Source: Pseudonocardia oceani (GTDB taxonomy: Bacteria; Actinomycetota; Actinomycetes; Mycobacteriales; Pseudonocardiaceae). From it: a stretch of DNA of 64,000 nucleotides. The position numbers were made by a program, and so were the translations under genes. This document shows, piece by piece, positions 24,816-33,386 of the stretch (position 1 is the stretch's first letter; every line of letters begins with the position of its first letter). Location: the NCBI RefSeq assembly GCF_019263585.2, contig NZ_JADQDF010000001.1:2046001-2110000 (forward strand). The letters run 5' to 3'. The notes beneath the pieces are model-generated. The model saw nothing but the letters and a program-made list of their open reading frames with translations, was not told the origin of the DNA and searched no databases.

Positions 24816-25207
24816 CGCTGGTCGATCCGGTCGGGGATGACGACGTGCAGCACGAACCCGACCACGGCCACCACGATCGCGCCGACGAACGCCGCGCCGA
24901 ACCCGCCGACGGTGAACGGCAGGCCCAGCCCGTCGGCCACGAACCCGACGAGCAGGAACAGCAGCGCGTTGACGACGAGCCCGAACAGGCCGAGCGTCAG
25001 CACGTAGAACGGGCAGCCCACGACCTTGATCAGCGGCTTGAGCACCGCGTTGATCAACCCGAAGATCAGCGCGACGCCGACGAGGGTGAGGACCTGGTTG
25101 CCGGTGGTCCCCGCGGCGACGTCGATGCCCGGCACGAGCAGCGTGGCGACCCACAGGCTGACGGCGACGACCGCCACCCGGACGACGAAGGCGAGCGCGT
25201 TCGACAT
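24812..25207 (-). CDS. Phage-holin-like (PF04020-type) small membrane protein
   Basis: 131 aa with four hydrophobic helices: FVVRVAVVAVSLWVATLLVP, the second around VLTLVGVALIFGLINAVLKP, a third around LGLFGLVVNALLFLLVGFV and a last around FVGAIVVAVVGFVLHVVIP. The GLINAVLKPLIKVVGCPF motif is diagnostic of the mycobacterial/streptomycete holin-4-like family, which is chromosomal and of unknown role. Its ATG overlaps the stop of the serine hydrolase, so it is the last gene of a four-gene unit. Confidence 0.8.
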   Translation of the reverse strand: MSNALAFVVRVAVVAVSLWVATLLVPGIDVAAGTTGNQVLTLVGVALIFGLINAVLKPLIKVVGCPFYVLTLGLFGLVVNALLFLLVGFVADGLGLPFTVGGFGAAFVGAIVVAVVGFVLHVVIPDRIDQR

Positions 25208-26433
25208 CAGTCCACCAGCGCCTGGGTCACGAGCGTCCGCAGCTGCGGGCGGATCGGGTACGTGCTCGAGGGCATGAGCTGCGTGAAGAACATGGCGGTG
25301 ATCTCCTCGACCGGGTCGACGTAGAAGGCGGTGCTGGCCAGCCCGCCCCAGGCGTACTCTCCGTCGCTGGTGAGCGCCTTGCCCGCGACGGCGTCGACGA
25401 CCACGGAGAAGCCGAGGCCGAACCCCACCCCGTCGACGTTCGACTCGGCGAAGATCGGGCGGCCGAACGACGCGAGGTCCTGGTCGCCGGGCAGGTGGTT
25501 GCGGGTGGCGTAGGCCAGGGTGCGCGGGCCGAGCAGGCGGGCGCCGTCGAGCTCGCCGCCGCGCAGGAGCATGCGGCAGAAGCGGTGGTAGTCGGCCGCG
25601 GAGGAGACGAGCCCGCCGCCGCCGGAGAGGAACGCCGGCTCGCGCAGCGCGGCGTCGCCCATGCGGTCGTTGCGGTGCAGGCCGCCGCCGGGCTTCGGGA
25701 CGTAGAGCGCGGCGAGGCGCTCGGGGTCGGCCGCGCCGAAGCCGGTGTCGGTCATGTCCAGCGGGCCGAGGACCTCCTCGGCGAGGAACGCGTCGAGCGA
25801 CTTCCCGGACACCACCTCGACGAGCCGGCCCAGCACGTCGGTGGCCACCGAGTAGTTCCACTCCGCGCCGGGCTGGTGCACGAGCGGGATGCGGGCCCAG
25901 GTGTCGCAGGCGGTGGCCAGGTCCATGCCCGCGGGCACGCCGAACTCGAAGCCGCGGCTGCGGTACATCTCGTCGACGGGGTGGGCGTGGTGGAAGCCGT
26001 AGGTGAGCCCGGCGGTGTGGGTGAGCAGGTGCCAGACCCGCATCGGCTCGGTGGCCGGGACGGTGCCGGGGTCGGCGGCGGACCCGCTGCGGTAGACGCG
26101 CAGGTCGGCGAACGCGGGCAGGTACTGCGCGACCGGGTCGGTGAGCGCCAGCAGGCCCCGCTCGTGCAGCATCAGCACGGCCACCGACGTGATCGGTTTG
26201 GTCATCGAGTAGATCCGCCACAGCGTGTCGTCGCCGACGGGGCGCCCGGCCTCGACGTCGGCGAGCCCGTGGTGGCTCAGATGCACCACCCGGTCGCGGC
26301 GGGCGACGGCGACGGTCCAGCCGGCGAGCCGGCCGTGGTCGACGTAGCGGGCGAAGTGCTCGTCGATGCGGGAGAGCCGCTGCGGGTCGAACCCGACCTC
26401 CGACGGCTCGGCTTCCACCTTCAGTTCGGCCAC
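25207..26433 (-). CDS. Serine hydrolase, beta-lactamase class C/EstB-like
   Basis: 408 aa. Catalytic SxxK in RIYSMTKPITSVAVL, tyrosine box EWNYSVATDVLGRLV (Y-S-V in place of Y-x-N), and HTAGLTYGFHHAHP. There is no signal peptide, so a cytoplasmic esterase or peptidase-like hydrolase is more likely than an antibiotic-inactivating enzyme. It sits 9 nt after the DUF4038 gene and overlaps the holin-like gene. Confidence 0.88.
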   Translation of the reverse strand: MAELKVEAEPSEVGFDPQRLSRIDEHFARYVDHGRLAGWTVAVARRDRVVHLSHHGLADVEAGRPVGDDTLWRIYSMTKPITSVAVLMLHERGLLALTDPVAQYLPAFADLRVYRSGSAADPGTVPATEPMRVWHLLTHTAGLTYGFHHAHPVDEMYRSRGFEFGVPAGMDLATACDTWARIPLVHQPGAEWNYSVATDVLGRLVEVVSGKSLDAFLAEEVLGPLDMTDTGFGAADPERLAALYVPKPGGGLHRNDRMGDAALREPAFLSGGGGLVSSAADYHRFCRMLLRGGELDGARLLGPRTLAYATRNHLPGDQDLASFGRPIFAESNVDGVGFGLGFSVVVDAVAGKALTSDGEYAWGGLASTAFYVDPVEEITAMFFTQLMPSSTYPIRPQLRTLVTQALVD

Positions 26434-26442
26434 ACCGCCACC

Positions 26443-27642
26443 CTACTGATCTCCGGGCGGGGCCAGTCCGGCTGCGGGGTCGTCGATCACCAGCACCCAG
26501 TCGAGGCCGGCGTCCGCCGGGCCCGTGACCGGCGGGAAGAACGACGCCGACGGCGAGCGCGGCACCGTTCCGACGTCGGTCGGGACGCCCGTGCGCGGGT
26601 CGAACCACCAGCCGCGCAGCGCCTCGCCGGGCAGGGCGGTGGTGTCGAGCGCGATGCCCTCCCCCGCAGGGACGTGGGCCATGAGGTGGTCGGCGGCGCG
26701 CAGCACCCCGGCCGCGCCCTCGACCAGCAGCTCCGGGGCGGGGGTGCGGGCGGCGCGCGAGTCGGTCAGGGCCCGCAGGTGCGCCATCTGCACCGCGCCC
26801 TCGTCGACCAGCGCCGCGGCGCGGAGGGCGGCGTCGGGGGCCCAGGTGTCCCGGTGGCCGTAGGTGTGGCCGGCGGCGCCGGCGAACACGTCGCCGTAGG
26901 CGCTGCGGCGGACGTCGAGCGCGGTGGTGGCCGCGCCGGTGCCGGAGCAGTCGGGGGCGTCCTCCTGCGCGGGGCGGGCGTCGAGGAAGGGACGGGCGAG
27001 CATGCCGCCGACGCGGGCCACCGCGTCCTCGCACGCCGCGCCGCGGACCAGCGCGAACGACAGCCACGCGGCGTCGCCGACGACGTCGGCCGAGGACCGG
27101 CCGGGGCCCGGCTCGAACGTCATCAGCGGGTCGGCGACGGCACCGGCGGCGATGCCCTCGCCCAGCGCCGACCAGGTCGCGGCGTCGTCGTCGGTGCCGT
27201 CGCCCAGGACCCAGACGACGCGGTCGCCGTAGCGGGCGCCCAGGAACCGCCCGAGCGCCGGCGCGGCGGCTGCGGCGGGCAGTGCGGGGGTGACCGCGAT
27301 GTGCAGGCCGCGCCGGGCGGCCTCCGCGACGGCGGCGTCGACGCGGCTCCAGTCGGCGCCGCCCCCCTCGGCGTCGGCCCCTTCGGGCACGGCGGTCTGC
27401 ACGACGGTGAAGCCCTGCGCGGCGCGGACGTCGAGGTAGTGGCGCACCTCGGCCGGGTCGGCGGTCGCGAGCAGGCCCCACGCGGTGTCACCGAGCCACA
27501 GGAACGGCGCCCCGCCCGCGGTGAAGGAGCGCCCGTCCGGTGCGACCCGCAGCGGGGGCGGGCCGGGGTCGGGGGCCGCGGCGGCGGTCAGCGGGGCGGC
27601 GAGCGCGGCGGCGAGCACCGCGGCCAGGGTCCGGTGCCTCAC
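26443..27642 (-). CDS. Secreted DUF4038-type glycosidase-like protein
   Basis: 399 aa from GTG 27642 with a signal peptide (VRHRTLAAVLAAALAAPLTA, cleavage near AAA-AP). The core begins FTAGGAPFLWLGDTAWGLLA, the start of DUF4038 TIM barrels (apiosidase-like), with VVWVLGDGTDDD and GHTYGHRDTWAPD in the middle. A C-terminal putative carbohydrate-binding domain has GWWFDPRTGVPTDVGT and LDWVLVIDDP. The barrel is very alanine-rich and shorter than usual. The GTG overlaps the MarR stop, so the repressor-like gene and the hydrolase are coupled. Confidence 0.75.
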   Translation of the reverse strand: MRHRTLAAVLAAALAAPLTAAAAPDPGPPPLRVAPDGRSFTAGGAPFLWLGDTAWGLLATADPAEVRHYLDVRAAQGFTVVQTAVPEGADAEGGGADWSRVDAAVAEAARRGLHIAVTPALPAAAAAPALGRFLGARYGDRVVWVLGDGTDDDAATWSALGEGIAAGAVADPLMTFEPGPGRSSADVVGDAAWLSFALVRGAACEDAVARVGGMLARPFLDARPAQEDAPDCSGTGAATTALDVRRSAYGDVFAGAAGHTYGHRDTWAPDAALRAAALVDEGAVQMAHLRALTDSRAARTPAPELLVEGAAGVLRAADHLMAHVPAGEGIALDTTALPGEALRGWWFDPRTGVPTDVGTVPRSPSASFFPPVTGPADAGLDWVLVIDDPAAGLAPPGDQ

Positions 27643-28046
27643 GAGGCCTCCAGCAGGCGGTCGAGGGTGCGGCGGAGCTGCGTGCGCTCCTCGGGGGAGA
27701 GCGGGGCGAGCAGGCGCTGCTCGCAGTCGCGCAGGCGCTGGGCCGCGGCGGCGCGCAGGGCCGCCCCGACGGGGGTCAGCTCCAGGACGAGCACGCGGCC
27801 GTTGCCGGGCATCGGGGTGCGGCGGACGAGACCGCGGTCGTCGAGGCGGCGCAGCAGGGCCGCGGTGGTGGTGCGGTCCAGACCGATGGCGGCGCCGAGC
27901 TCGTGCTGGCGCGCGACGGGCCCGCCGGCGAGCAGTTCGAGCATCGCGTAGTGCCGCACCGGCAGGCCCAGCTCGGCCAGCGCCCGCTCGTCGAGGTGCT
28001 CGGCGCGGCACAGGACGGAGCGGAGCCGCGCGGTGATGTGGTCCAT
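27639..28046 (-). CDS. MarR-family transcriptional regulator
   Basis: 135 aa: dimerisation helices, then winged HTH VARQHELGAAIGLDRTTTAA, LLRRLDDRGLVRRTPMPGNG and the wing VLVLELTPVGAAL. It heads an operon with DUF4038, the serine hydrolase and the holin-like protein, and is divergent from the AGPS-like oxidase gene (111 bp between starts); it may control both directions. Confidence 0.9.
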   Translation of the reverse strand: MDHITARLRSVLCRAEHLDERALAELGLPVRHYAMLELLAGGPVARQHELGAAIGLDRTTTAALLRRLDDRGLVRRTPMPGNGRVLVLELTPVGAALRAAAAQRLRDCEQRLLAPLSPEERTQLRRTLDRLLEAS

Positions 28047-28157
28047 CGGTCCCTCCGCGGCGCGGTCGGCAGTGGTCAGGGGCCGATACTCACCGCGCCG
28101 GCGGCCGGGGTGGAGGCGGCGCGCGGCGGAGACACCCGAACGGGCATGCTGGGCCGG

Positions 28158-29708
28158 ATGGAGCAGCGGACGCGGTCGTGGTGGGGATGGGGCTGGACCG
28201 GCGAGGCCATGGCCGACGAGGCGTGCTCGGCGCTGGCGGCCGGGTTGCCGGGGTGCGCGACGACACCGGTTCCGGTCCCGGTCGTGCCCGGCCTGCGCGC
28301 TCCGCGGACCGCGCCGCCCGCCGCGCTCGCCGGCCTGTGCACCGCGGACCCCGCCGTCCGCGCCGGGCACACCTACGGCAAGGCGTTCCGCGACGTCGTC
28401 CGCGCGCTGGACGGCGACCTGTCCGGCGCACCCGACGTCGTCGTCCTCCCGCGGACCGAGGACGACGTCGCCGCGGTACTGGACTGGGCCGGGGACGCGG
28501 GCGTCGCCGTCGTGCCCTACGGCGGCGGCAGCTCGGTCGTCGGCGGCACCGAGTACCGGGGCGACGGGCCGTGGGTCTCGCTGGACCTCACCCGGCTCGA
28601 CCGCGTCCTGGAGGTCGACGCCACCAGCCGCGCCGCCCGGGTGCAGGGCGGCACGCTCGGGCCGTGCCTGGAGGACCAGCTCCGCCCGCACGGGCTGACC
28701 ATGCGCCACTTCCCGCAGAGCTTCGAGTTCTCCACCGTCGGCGGCTGGCTCGCCACGCGCTCCGGCGGCCACTACGCGATGGGGCGCACGCACGTCGACG
28801 ACTTCGTGGAGTCGCTGCGGGTCGTCACCCCGGTCGGGGTGTCGGAGTCGTGGCGGCTGCCGGCCTCGGGCGCGGGTCCCTCGCCCGACCGGCTGTTCCT
28901 CGGCTCGGAGGGCGCGCTCGGGGTGATCACCGAGGCGTGGCTGCGGGTGCAGCGCCGCCCGGAGCACCGGGCCTCGGCGGCGGTGCGGTTCGTCCGGTTC
29001 CCCGACGCGCTGGCGGCCGTCCGCGAGATCGCGCAGTCGGGCGTCACGCTGGCGAACTGCCGGCTGCTCGACCACGGCGAGGCCCACTTCTCCGGCGCCG
29101 CGTCCGGCGGGCACGCGGTGCTCGTGCTGGGGGCGGAGTCGGCGCACGGCCCCGTCGACGTCGCCGGTCCGCTGGAGATCGCGCTGGCCCACGGCGGCGT
29201 GGTGGAGGAGGAGCCCGCCGACGGCCGCGACGGCGCGGTCGCCTCGTGGCGCTCGGCGTTCCTGCGCATGCCCTACCTGCGCGACGGGCTCACCCGCTGC
29301 GGCGCGATCGTCGAGACGTTCGAGACGGCCTGCACCTGGGACACCGCGGCCGTGCTGGTGGAGGCCGTGCGCACCGAGGTCGGCGCCGCGGTGCGCGAAG
29401 TGTGCGGCGTCGAGGGGATCGTCAACTGCCGCCTCACCCACCTCTACCCCGACGGGCCCGCCCCGTACTTCACGGTGCTCGCCGGCGGGCGGCCCGGGAT
29501 GCAGCTCGGGGCGTGGGACGAGATCCGCGCGGCGGCGACGGAGGTGCTGGCGCGCCACCGCGCGACGATCACCCACCACCACGCCGTCGGCCGCGACCAC
29601 CGCCCCGGCTACGACCGGCAGCGGCCCGACCTGTTCGCCGCGTCGCTGCGCGCGGTGAAGGACGTGCTCGACCCGCGCGGCGTGCTCAACCCGGGCGTGC
29701 TGGTCTGA
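28158..29708 (+). CDS. Alkyldihydroxyacetonephosphate synthase-like FAD-linked oxidase
   Basis: 516 aa from ATG 28158. The N-terminus MEQRTRSWWGWGWTGEAM has the tryptophan-rich lead of bacterial AgpS proteins. FAD domain (PCMH type): VLPRTEDDVAAVLDWAG, VPYGGGSSVVGGTEY. Substrate domain with HYAMGRTHVDDFVESL and the C-terminal TITHHHAVGRDHRPGY, where human AGPS has its essential histidines and flavin contact. In actinobacteria the homologue's substrate is unknown; true ether lipid synthesis is not assured. The patatin gene follows by 23 bp. Confidence 0.85.
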   Translation: MEQRTRSWWGWGWTGEAMADEACSALAAGLPGCATTPVPVPVVPGLRAPRTAPPAALAGLCTADPAVRAGHTYGKAFRDVVRALDGDLSGAPDVVVLPRTEDDVAAVLDWAGDAGVAVVPYGGGSSVVGGTEYRGDGPWVSLDLTRLDRVLEVDATSRAARVQGGTLGPCLEDQLRPHGLTMRHFPQSFEFSTVGGWLATRSGGHYAMGRTHVDDFVESLRVVTPVGVSESWRLPASGAGPSPDRLFLGSEGALGVITEAWLRVQRRPEHRASAAVRFVRFPDALAAVREIAQSGVTLANCRLLDHGEAHFSGAASGGHAVLVLGAESAHGPVDVAGPLEIALAHGGVVEEEPADGRDGAVASWRSAFLRMPYLRDGLTRCGAIVETFETACTWDTAAVLVEAVRTEVGAAVREVCGVEGIVNCRLTHLYPDGPAPYFTVLAGGRPGMQLGAWDEIRAAATEVLARHRATITHHHAVGRDHRPGYDRQRPDLFAASLRAVKDVLDPRGVLNPGVLV

Positions 29709-29731
29709 ACCCGTCCGGCGATGATGCGGAG

Positions 29732-30673
29732 GTGCTCCCCCTCCCCGGCGACGACGAGGTGCTCCGCGCGCTCGTCCACCGCCGCGACTCCGGCCGGCGC
29801 GACGACGGCCACCGCATCGCGCTCGTCGTCAGCGGGGGCGGGATGCGCGGCGCCTACGCGGGCGGGATGGCGCACGCCCTCGACGACGCCGGGCTCGGCG
29901 GCTGCTTCGACGTCGTCTACGGCAGCTCGGCGGGCGCCTACATCGGCGGCGCGCTGCTGCTGGGCGACGGCCGCGGCGCCGCGCACATCTTCTTCGAGGA
30001 CATGGCGTGCCGGGCGTTCGTCGACCCGCGCCGCCTGGGCACCCGCCGCCCGGTCGTGTCGCTCGACCACCTCCTGGGCCACATCCTCACCGTCGCCAAG
30101 CCGATGTCGTGGGAGGACCTGCGCGACTCCCCCGTGCCGCTGCGGGTCGTCGCCACCGCGGCCGACGACCTGAACCCGCACGTCCTGGAGCCCGCGACCG
30201 TCGACGAGTGGCGCCTGGCCCTGCGCGCCACCGCGGCCATCCCGCTGCTGGCCGGGCCCGCCGTCACGCTGCACGGGCGCCGCTGGATCGACGGGTCGGT
30301 GGCGGAGCCGCTGCCCGTGCTCCGGGCCCTGCGCGACGGCGCCACGCACGTGCTCGCGCTGCTCAACCGGACGCTGCCCGAGCTGCGGGCGGGAGACCCC
30401 GGCGCCGGGCCGGGCCGCTGGGCCCGCGCGCTCGACCGGCTCGCCCCGGGGCTGGGCGCGATGACGCAGGAGAGCGTGCGGCACGGGCCCGCGCTGGCCG
30501 TGCTCGACGACGCCGGGCACCCCTCCCGCAGCGGCGTGCACCTGCGCGCGGTGCTCCCGCTGCGCGACGTCGGCGTCCACGGCCTCACGATCGACGCCCG
30601 GCGCGTCGAGCTCGCCGCCCGCGTCGGGTACGCGTCGCTGGAGGCGGCGATGGAGAGCGTGGCGGCGGCGTGA
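29732..30673 (+). CDS. Patatin-like phospholipase
   Basis: 313 aa from GTG 29732. The oxyanion loop VVSGGGMRGAYAGGM, nucleophile elbow VVYGSSAGAYIGGALL (GxSxG) and catalytic Asp in RWIDGSVAEPLPVL form the complete Ser-Asp dyad. Expected to hydrolyse acyl ester bonds of phospholipids or neutral lipids in the cytoplasm. It follows the AGPS-like gene closely, so the pair may act on the same lipid (inference). The start is uncertain by a few codons. Confidence 0.88.
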   Translation: MLPLPGDDEVLRALVHRRDSGRRDDGHRIALVVSGGGMRGAYAGGMAHALDDAGLGGCFDVVYGSSAGAYIGGALLLGDGRGAAHIFFEDMACRAFVDPRRLGTRRPVVSLDHLLGHILTVAKPMSWEDLRDSPVPLRVVATAADDLNPHVLEPATVDEWRLALRATAAIPLLAGPAVTLHGRRWIDGSVAEPLPVLRALRDGATHVLALLNRTLPELRAGDPGAGPGRWARALDRLAPGLGAMTQESVRHGPALAVLDDAGHPSRSGVHLRAVLPLRDVGVHGLTIDARRVELAARVGYASLEAAMESVAAA

Positions 30674-30683
30674 CGCGGTCCCG

Positions 30684-31460
30684 GTGTCCGGCGCGGTGAC
30701 CGACGCCCTGGTCGAGCGGCTGCGGGCGGCCGGGTGCGTGTTCGCCGAGGACGAGGCGCGGCTGCTGCGGAGCGCGGCCGGCTCGGACGTCGAGCTCGAC
30801 GCGCTGGTCGCGCGGCGGGTGGCGGGTGAGCCGCTGGAGTACGTCGTCGGGTTCGCGGAGTTCTGCGGGCTGCGGATCGCCGTCGGGCCCGGGGTGTTCG
30901 TGCCGCGGGTGCGCACGGGGTTCCTGGCCGAGCGGGCCGTGGCGCTGACGGCGGCGAGCGCGGTCGTCGTCGACCTCTGCTGCGGCACCGGCGCCGTCGC
31001 CGCGGCCGTGCTCGCGGCCGTGCCGGACGCCGAGGTGCACGCCGCCGACGTCGACCCGGTCGCCGTCGCGCTGGCCCGGCGCAACCTCCCCGGCGGGCAC
31101 GCCCACGAGGGCGACCTCGACGCCCCGCTGCCCGCCCGGCTGCGCGGGCGCGTCGACGTCCTCGTCGCCAACGCCCCGTACGTCCCGACGCGCGAGATCG
31201 ACCTCATGCCGGCCGAGGCGCGCCTGTTCGAGGCGCGGGCCGCGCTCGACGGCGGGCCGGACGGCACCGGCGTGCAGCAGCGGGTGGCCGCCGCGGCCCC
31301 GCGCTGGCTCGCCCCCGGCGGGCACCTGCTCATCGAGACGAGCACCCGCCAGGCCCCGCTGACGCGGGCGGCGGTGGAGCGGCACGGGCTGGCCGCGCGG
31401 GTCGTCGTCGACGAGGAGCGGGAGGCGACCGTCGTGATCGGTGTCCGTCCGGCCCGATGA
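30684..31460 (+). CDS. PrmC/HemK-related methyltransferase with NAPY motif
   Basis: 258 aa. SAM-binding VVDLCCGTGAVAAAVLAA, acidic AADVDPVAVALARRNL, and the catalytic loop VLVANAPYVPTREIDLMPAE. The family motif NPPY, which holds the glutamine amide in PrmC, is NAPY here. This is typical of a side family (putative glutamine-N5 methyltransferase of unknown substrate), so it is probably not the release-factor enzyme. Ten bases separate it from the patatin gene. Confidence 0.82.
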   Translation: MSGAVTDALVERLRAAGCVFAEDEARLLRSAAGSDVELDALVARRVAGEPLEYVVGFAEFCGLRIAVGPGVFVPRVRTGFLAERAVALTAASAVVVDLCCGTGAVAAAVLAAVPDAEVHAADVDPVAVALARRNLPGGHAHEGDLDAPLPARLRGRVDVLVANAPYVPTREIDLMPAEARLFEARAALDGGPDGTGVQQRVAAAAPRWLAPGGHLLIETSTRQAPLTRAAVERHGLAARVVVDEEREATVVIGVRPAR

Positions 31461-31510
31461 GTCGCGGCCCCGGCGGTCGGTCCCGGCATGGCGCAGCGCA
31501 GGCCGGGCGG

Positions 31511-31732
31511 TCAGCGCCGCAGGTGGGTGCCGAAGAAGTCCAGCGTGCGTCCCCAGGCCAGCTCGGCGGCGTCGGCGGTGTACATCGAGGGCGCGTCCCG
31601 GTTGGAGAAGGCGTGGAAGATCTCCTGGAACAGCAGCACCCCGGGCGCGCGCTCGCGGTCGGGTCGGGCGCAGAAGGCGTCGAAGGACCCGCCGTCGTGC
31701 GCCTGGACGCGTTCGTAGCGGCTCACGGTCAC
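31511..31732 (-). pseudogene. Dienelactone hydrolase with large in-frame internal deletion
   Basis: 73 codons that join the two ends of a dienelactone hydrolase. The N-terminal part reads YERVQAHDGGSFDAFCARPD, APGVLLFQEIF; right after EIF comes HAFSNRDAPSMY with the catalytic His region and the family C-terminus AELAWGRTLDFFGTHLRR. About 150 residues, including the nucleophile Cys elbow and the Asp, are absent, yet the frame is kept and a good start (GTG overlapping the GyrI-like stop) remains. Not catalytic; it may be a dead remnant or a tiny protein. Confidence 0.8.
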
Positions 31733-32391
31733 TCCTCGTCGTCGACGTCGGGCGGCCGATCATGGCGGTCGGCCGCACGCGTGTCGAGCACCGGCTGGCG
31801 CAGGATCGTGCGCAGCTTCGCGGGGTCGGTCCGGCGTGGGTCGCCGAGGTAGATCTCGTGGTGCCTGCCCGTCATCGTGAGCCCCCGACCGGGGATGAAC
31901 TCCTCGTGGACGCGGCGCAGCAGCGCGGTCTCGTCGTCGTAGCCGCCGACGTGGAGCACCTGGACGCAGCGGCCCTCCGACAGCGACTCCAGGCGCAGGT
32001 CGTCGAGCCGCGGGGGCCGCTTCTTCCGACCCACCCGCTCGACCGCCTCGGCGACCATCGCGGTCGTGACCCACGGCGGGGCCAGGATCATCATGGTCCA
32101 GTCCCACCGCGACTTGTCCCGGGCCGTGGTGAAGGTGCTCATGTCCTCGGCCCACCACAGGCCCTCCAGCGGCATCACCACGAAGTCGCGGTCGAGGCTC
32201 GTCCGGCTCAGCGTCTTGAGCCCGTAGGCGACGGGGTAGAGCGTCGACACCGCATCGGTGTAGGCGGGTGTGTTCGGGTCGCCGTGGCCGTCGACCACGA
32301 GGTACTGCAGGTCCGGTACGTCGACGACCTGCGGCGTGCGACCCGCGCGGTAGCAGGGCAGCTCCCGCTTGAAGTCGATCTTGTCGGGCAC
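31729..32391 (-). CDS. GyrI-like small-molecule-binding protein
   Basis: 220 aa from GTG 32391 (MPDKIDFKRELPCYRAGRTP), with VVDVPDLQYLVVDGHGDPNT, VMPLEGLWWAED, VLHVGGYDDETALLRRVHEE and RHHEIYLGDPRRTDPAKLRT. This is the stand-alone GyrI-like domain layout (two SHS2-type repeats) that binds or hydrolyses cyclic hydrophobic molecules. Its stop overlaps the start of the deleted dienelactone hydrolase. Confidence 0.85.
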   Translation of the reverse strand: MPDKIDFKRELPCYRAGRTPQVVDVPDLQYLVVDGHGDPNTPAYTDAVSTLYPVAYGLKTLSRTSLDRDFVVMPLEGLWWAEDMSTFTTARDKSRWDWTMMILAPPWVTTAMVAEAVERVGRKKRPPRLDDLRLESLSEGRCVQVLHVGGYDDETALLRRVHEEFIPGRGLTMTGRHHEIYLGDPRRTDPAKLRTILRQPVLDTRAADRHDRPPDVDDEE

Positions 32392-32517
32392 GGGCGCTCC
32401 TGTACCGGGCGGGGAACTGCCGCCAGCCTTCCGCGTCGCGGCGGACCTGTCACGGACTGGGTCATGATCTGTGCGCGTCACAGATGAGTTCCGGACGCGC
32501 GTCCGGTCCATACCGGC

Positions 32518-33060
32518 ATGAGCGATGCGGACACCCCCACGGGCAAGGTCGTCGTGAACCGGGCGATGTCGTTGGACGGCTTCATCTCCGGCCCCGACGA
32601 CGCCATGGACTGGGTCATGGAGTATCGGAGCGAGACCCTCTTCCCCGAGGTCATGCAGGCCACCGGCGCGATGCTCGCCGGCCGGCGCACCCACGAGGTC
32701 GGCAAGCGGATGTCGCCCGAGGGCGCCGACTACGAGGGCGGCCCGCTGTTCGTCCTGACCCACCGCCCGCCGGAGGAGCCGGAGCGCGGCGTCACCTACC
32801 TCACCTGCGACGTCGAGGAGGCCGTCGCCACCGCGCGCGCGGCCGCGGGCGGGAAGAACCTGGAGATCCTCGGGGCCGACCTGGCCGGCCAGTGCCTGCA
32901 GCGCGGACTCGTCGACGAGGTGCTGGTGTACCTCATGCCGGTGCTGCTCGGCGACGGCGTCCGGTTCTCGGCACCCGGGCTCGGCCGGGTCGACCTCGAC
33001 CCGATCGACACGACCCGGTCGGGGCCGGTGACGATGCTCCGCTTCCGCGTGCGGAACTGA
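32518..33060 (+). CDS. Dihydrofolate reductase/RibD C-terminal domain family protein
   Basis: 180 aa: VVVNRAMSLDGFISGPDDAM, MLAGRRTHEVGKRMSPEG, LFVLTHRPPEEPE, EILGADLAGQCLQRGLVDEV and VYLMPVLLGDGVRFS. These are the NADPH-binding and substrate motifs of the RibD C-terminal reductase family. The stand-alone form in actinobacteria has unknown substrate. The start is divergent from the GyrI-like gene (126 bp). Confidence 0.9.
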   Translation: MSDADTPTGKVVVNRAMSLDGFISGPDDAMDWVMEYRSETLFPEVMQATGAMLAGRRTHEVGKRMSPEGADYEGGPLFVLTHRPPEEPERGVTYLTCDVEEAVATARAAAGGKNLEILGADLAGQCLQRGLVDEVLVYLMPVLLGDGVRFSAPGLGRVDLDPIDTTRSGPVTMLRFRVRN

Positions 33061-33073
33061 ACCCGCGGGTCGA

Positions 33074-33199
33074 TCAGTCGCCCAGGCGCCCGCGCAGCGC
33101 CGCGATGTCGGAGCGGACGGGCTCGCCGTACCCCTCGGCCGGGAGGTCCGACTCCGCCGGCCGGGCGTCCGCCAGGTGCTGCCGGGCCTCCTCTGATCG
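33074..33199 (-). pseudogene. 3' fragment of an unidentified gene
   Basis: A 41-codon stretch closed upstream by TGA and lacking any start codon, ending naturally at TGA 33074: EEARQHLADARPAESDLPAE, GYGEPVRSDIAALRGRLGD. Third-position GC bias is that of real coding DNA, so this is probably the surviving C-terminus of a deleted gene. Family not recognised. Confidence 0.35.
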
Positions 33200-33386
33200 T
33201 CACAGGGGCCGGCGGGCCGCAAGTAGGCCTCTGACAGAACAGGCCCGCGCCGGGGGGAGGTCGGCGCCCCCTGGTGCCCCTCCCCTGATCTACGAAGCAG
33301 CGTCGGGCGCGGGCGGAGCCCGGCTGTGCAGTGTCTCCGCCAGACTGGCGCGACTGGTCGCAGACGGTTGAGGAGGGTGGGTCGGG

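Noticed and set aside
24812..25207. Prophage holin
   Set aside because: The PF04020-type family is chromosomal in actinobacteria and no phage genes are nearby.
25207..26433. Beta-lactamase resistance gene
   Set aside because: It has SxxK but a Y-S-V in place of Y-x-N and no signal peptide; an esterase-like serine hydrolase is more likely.
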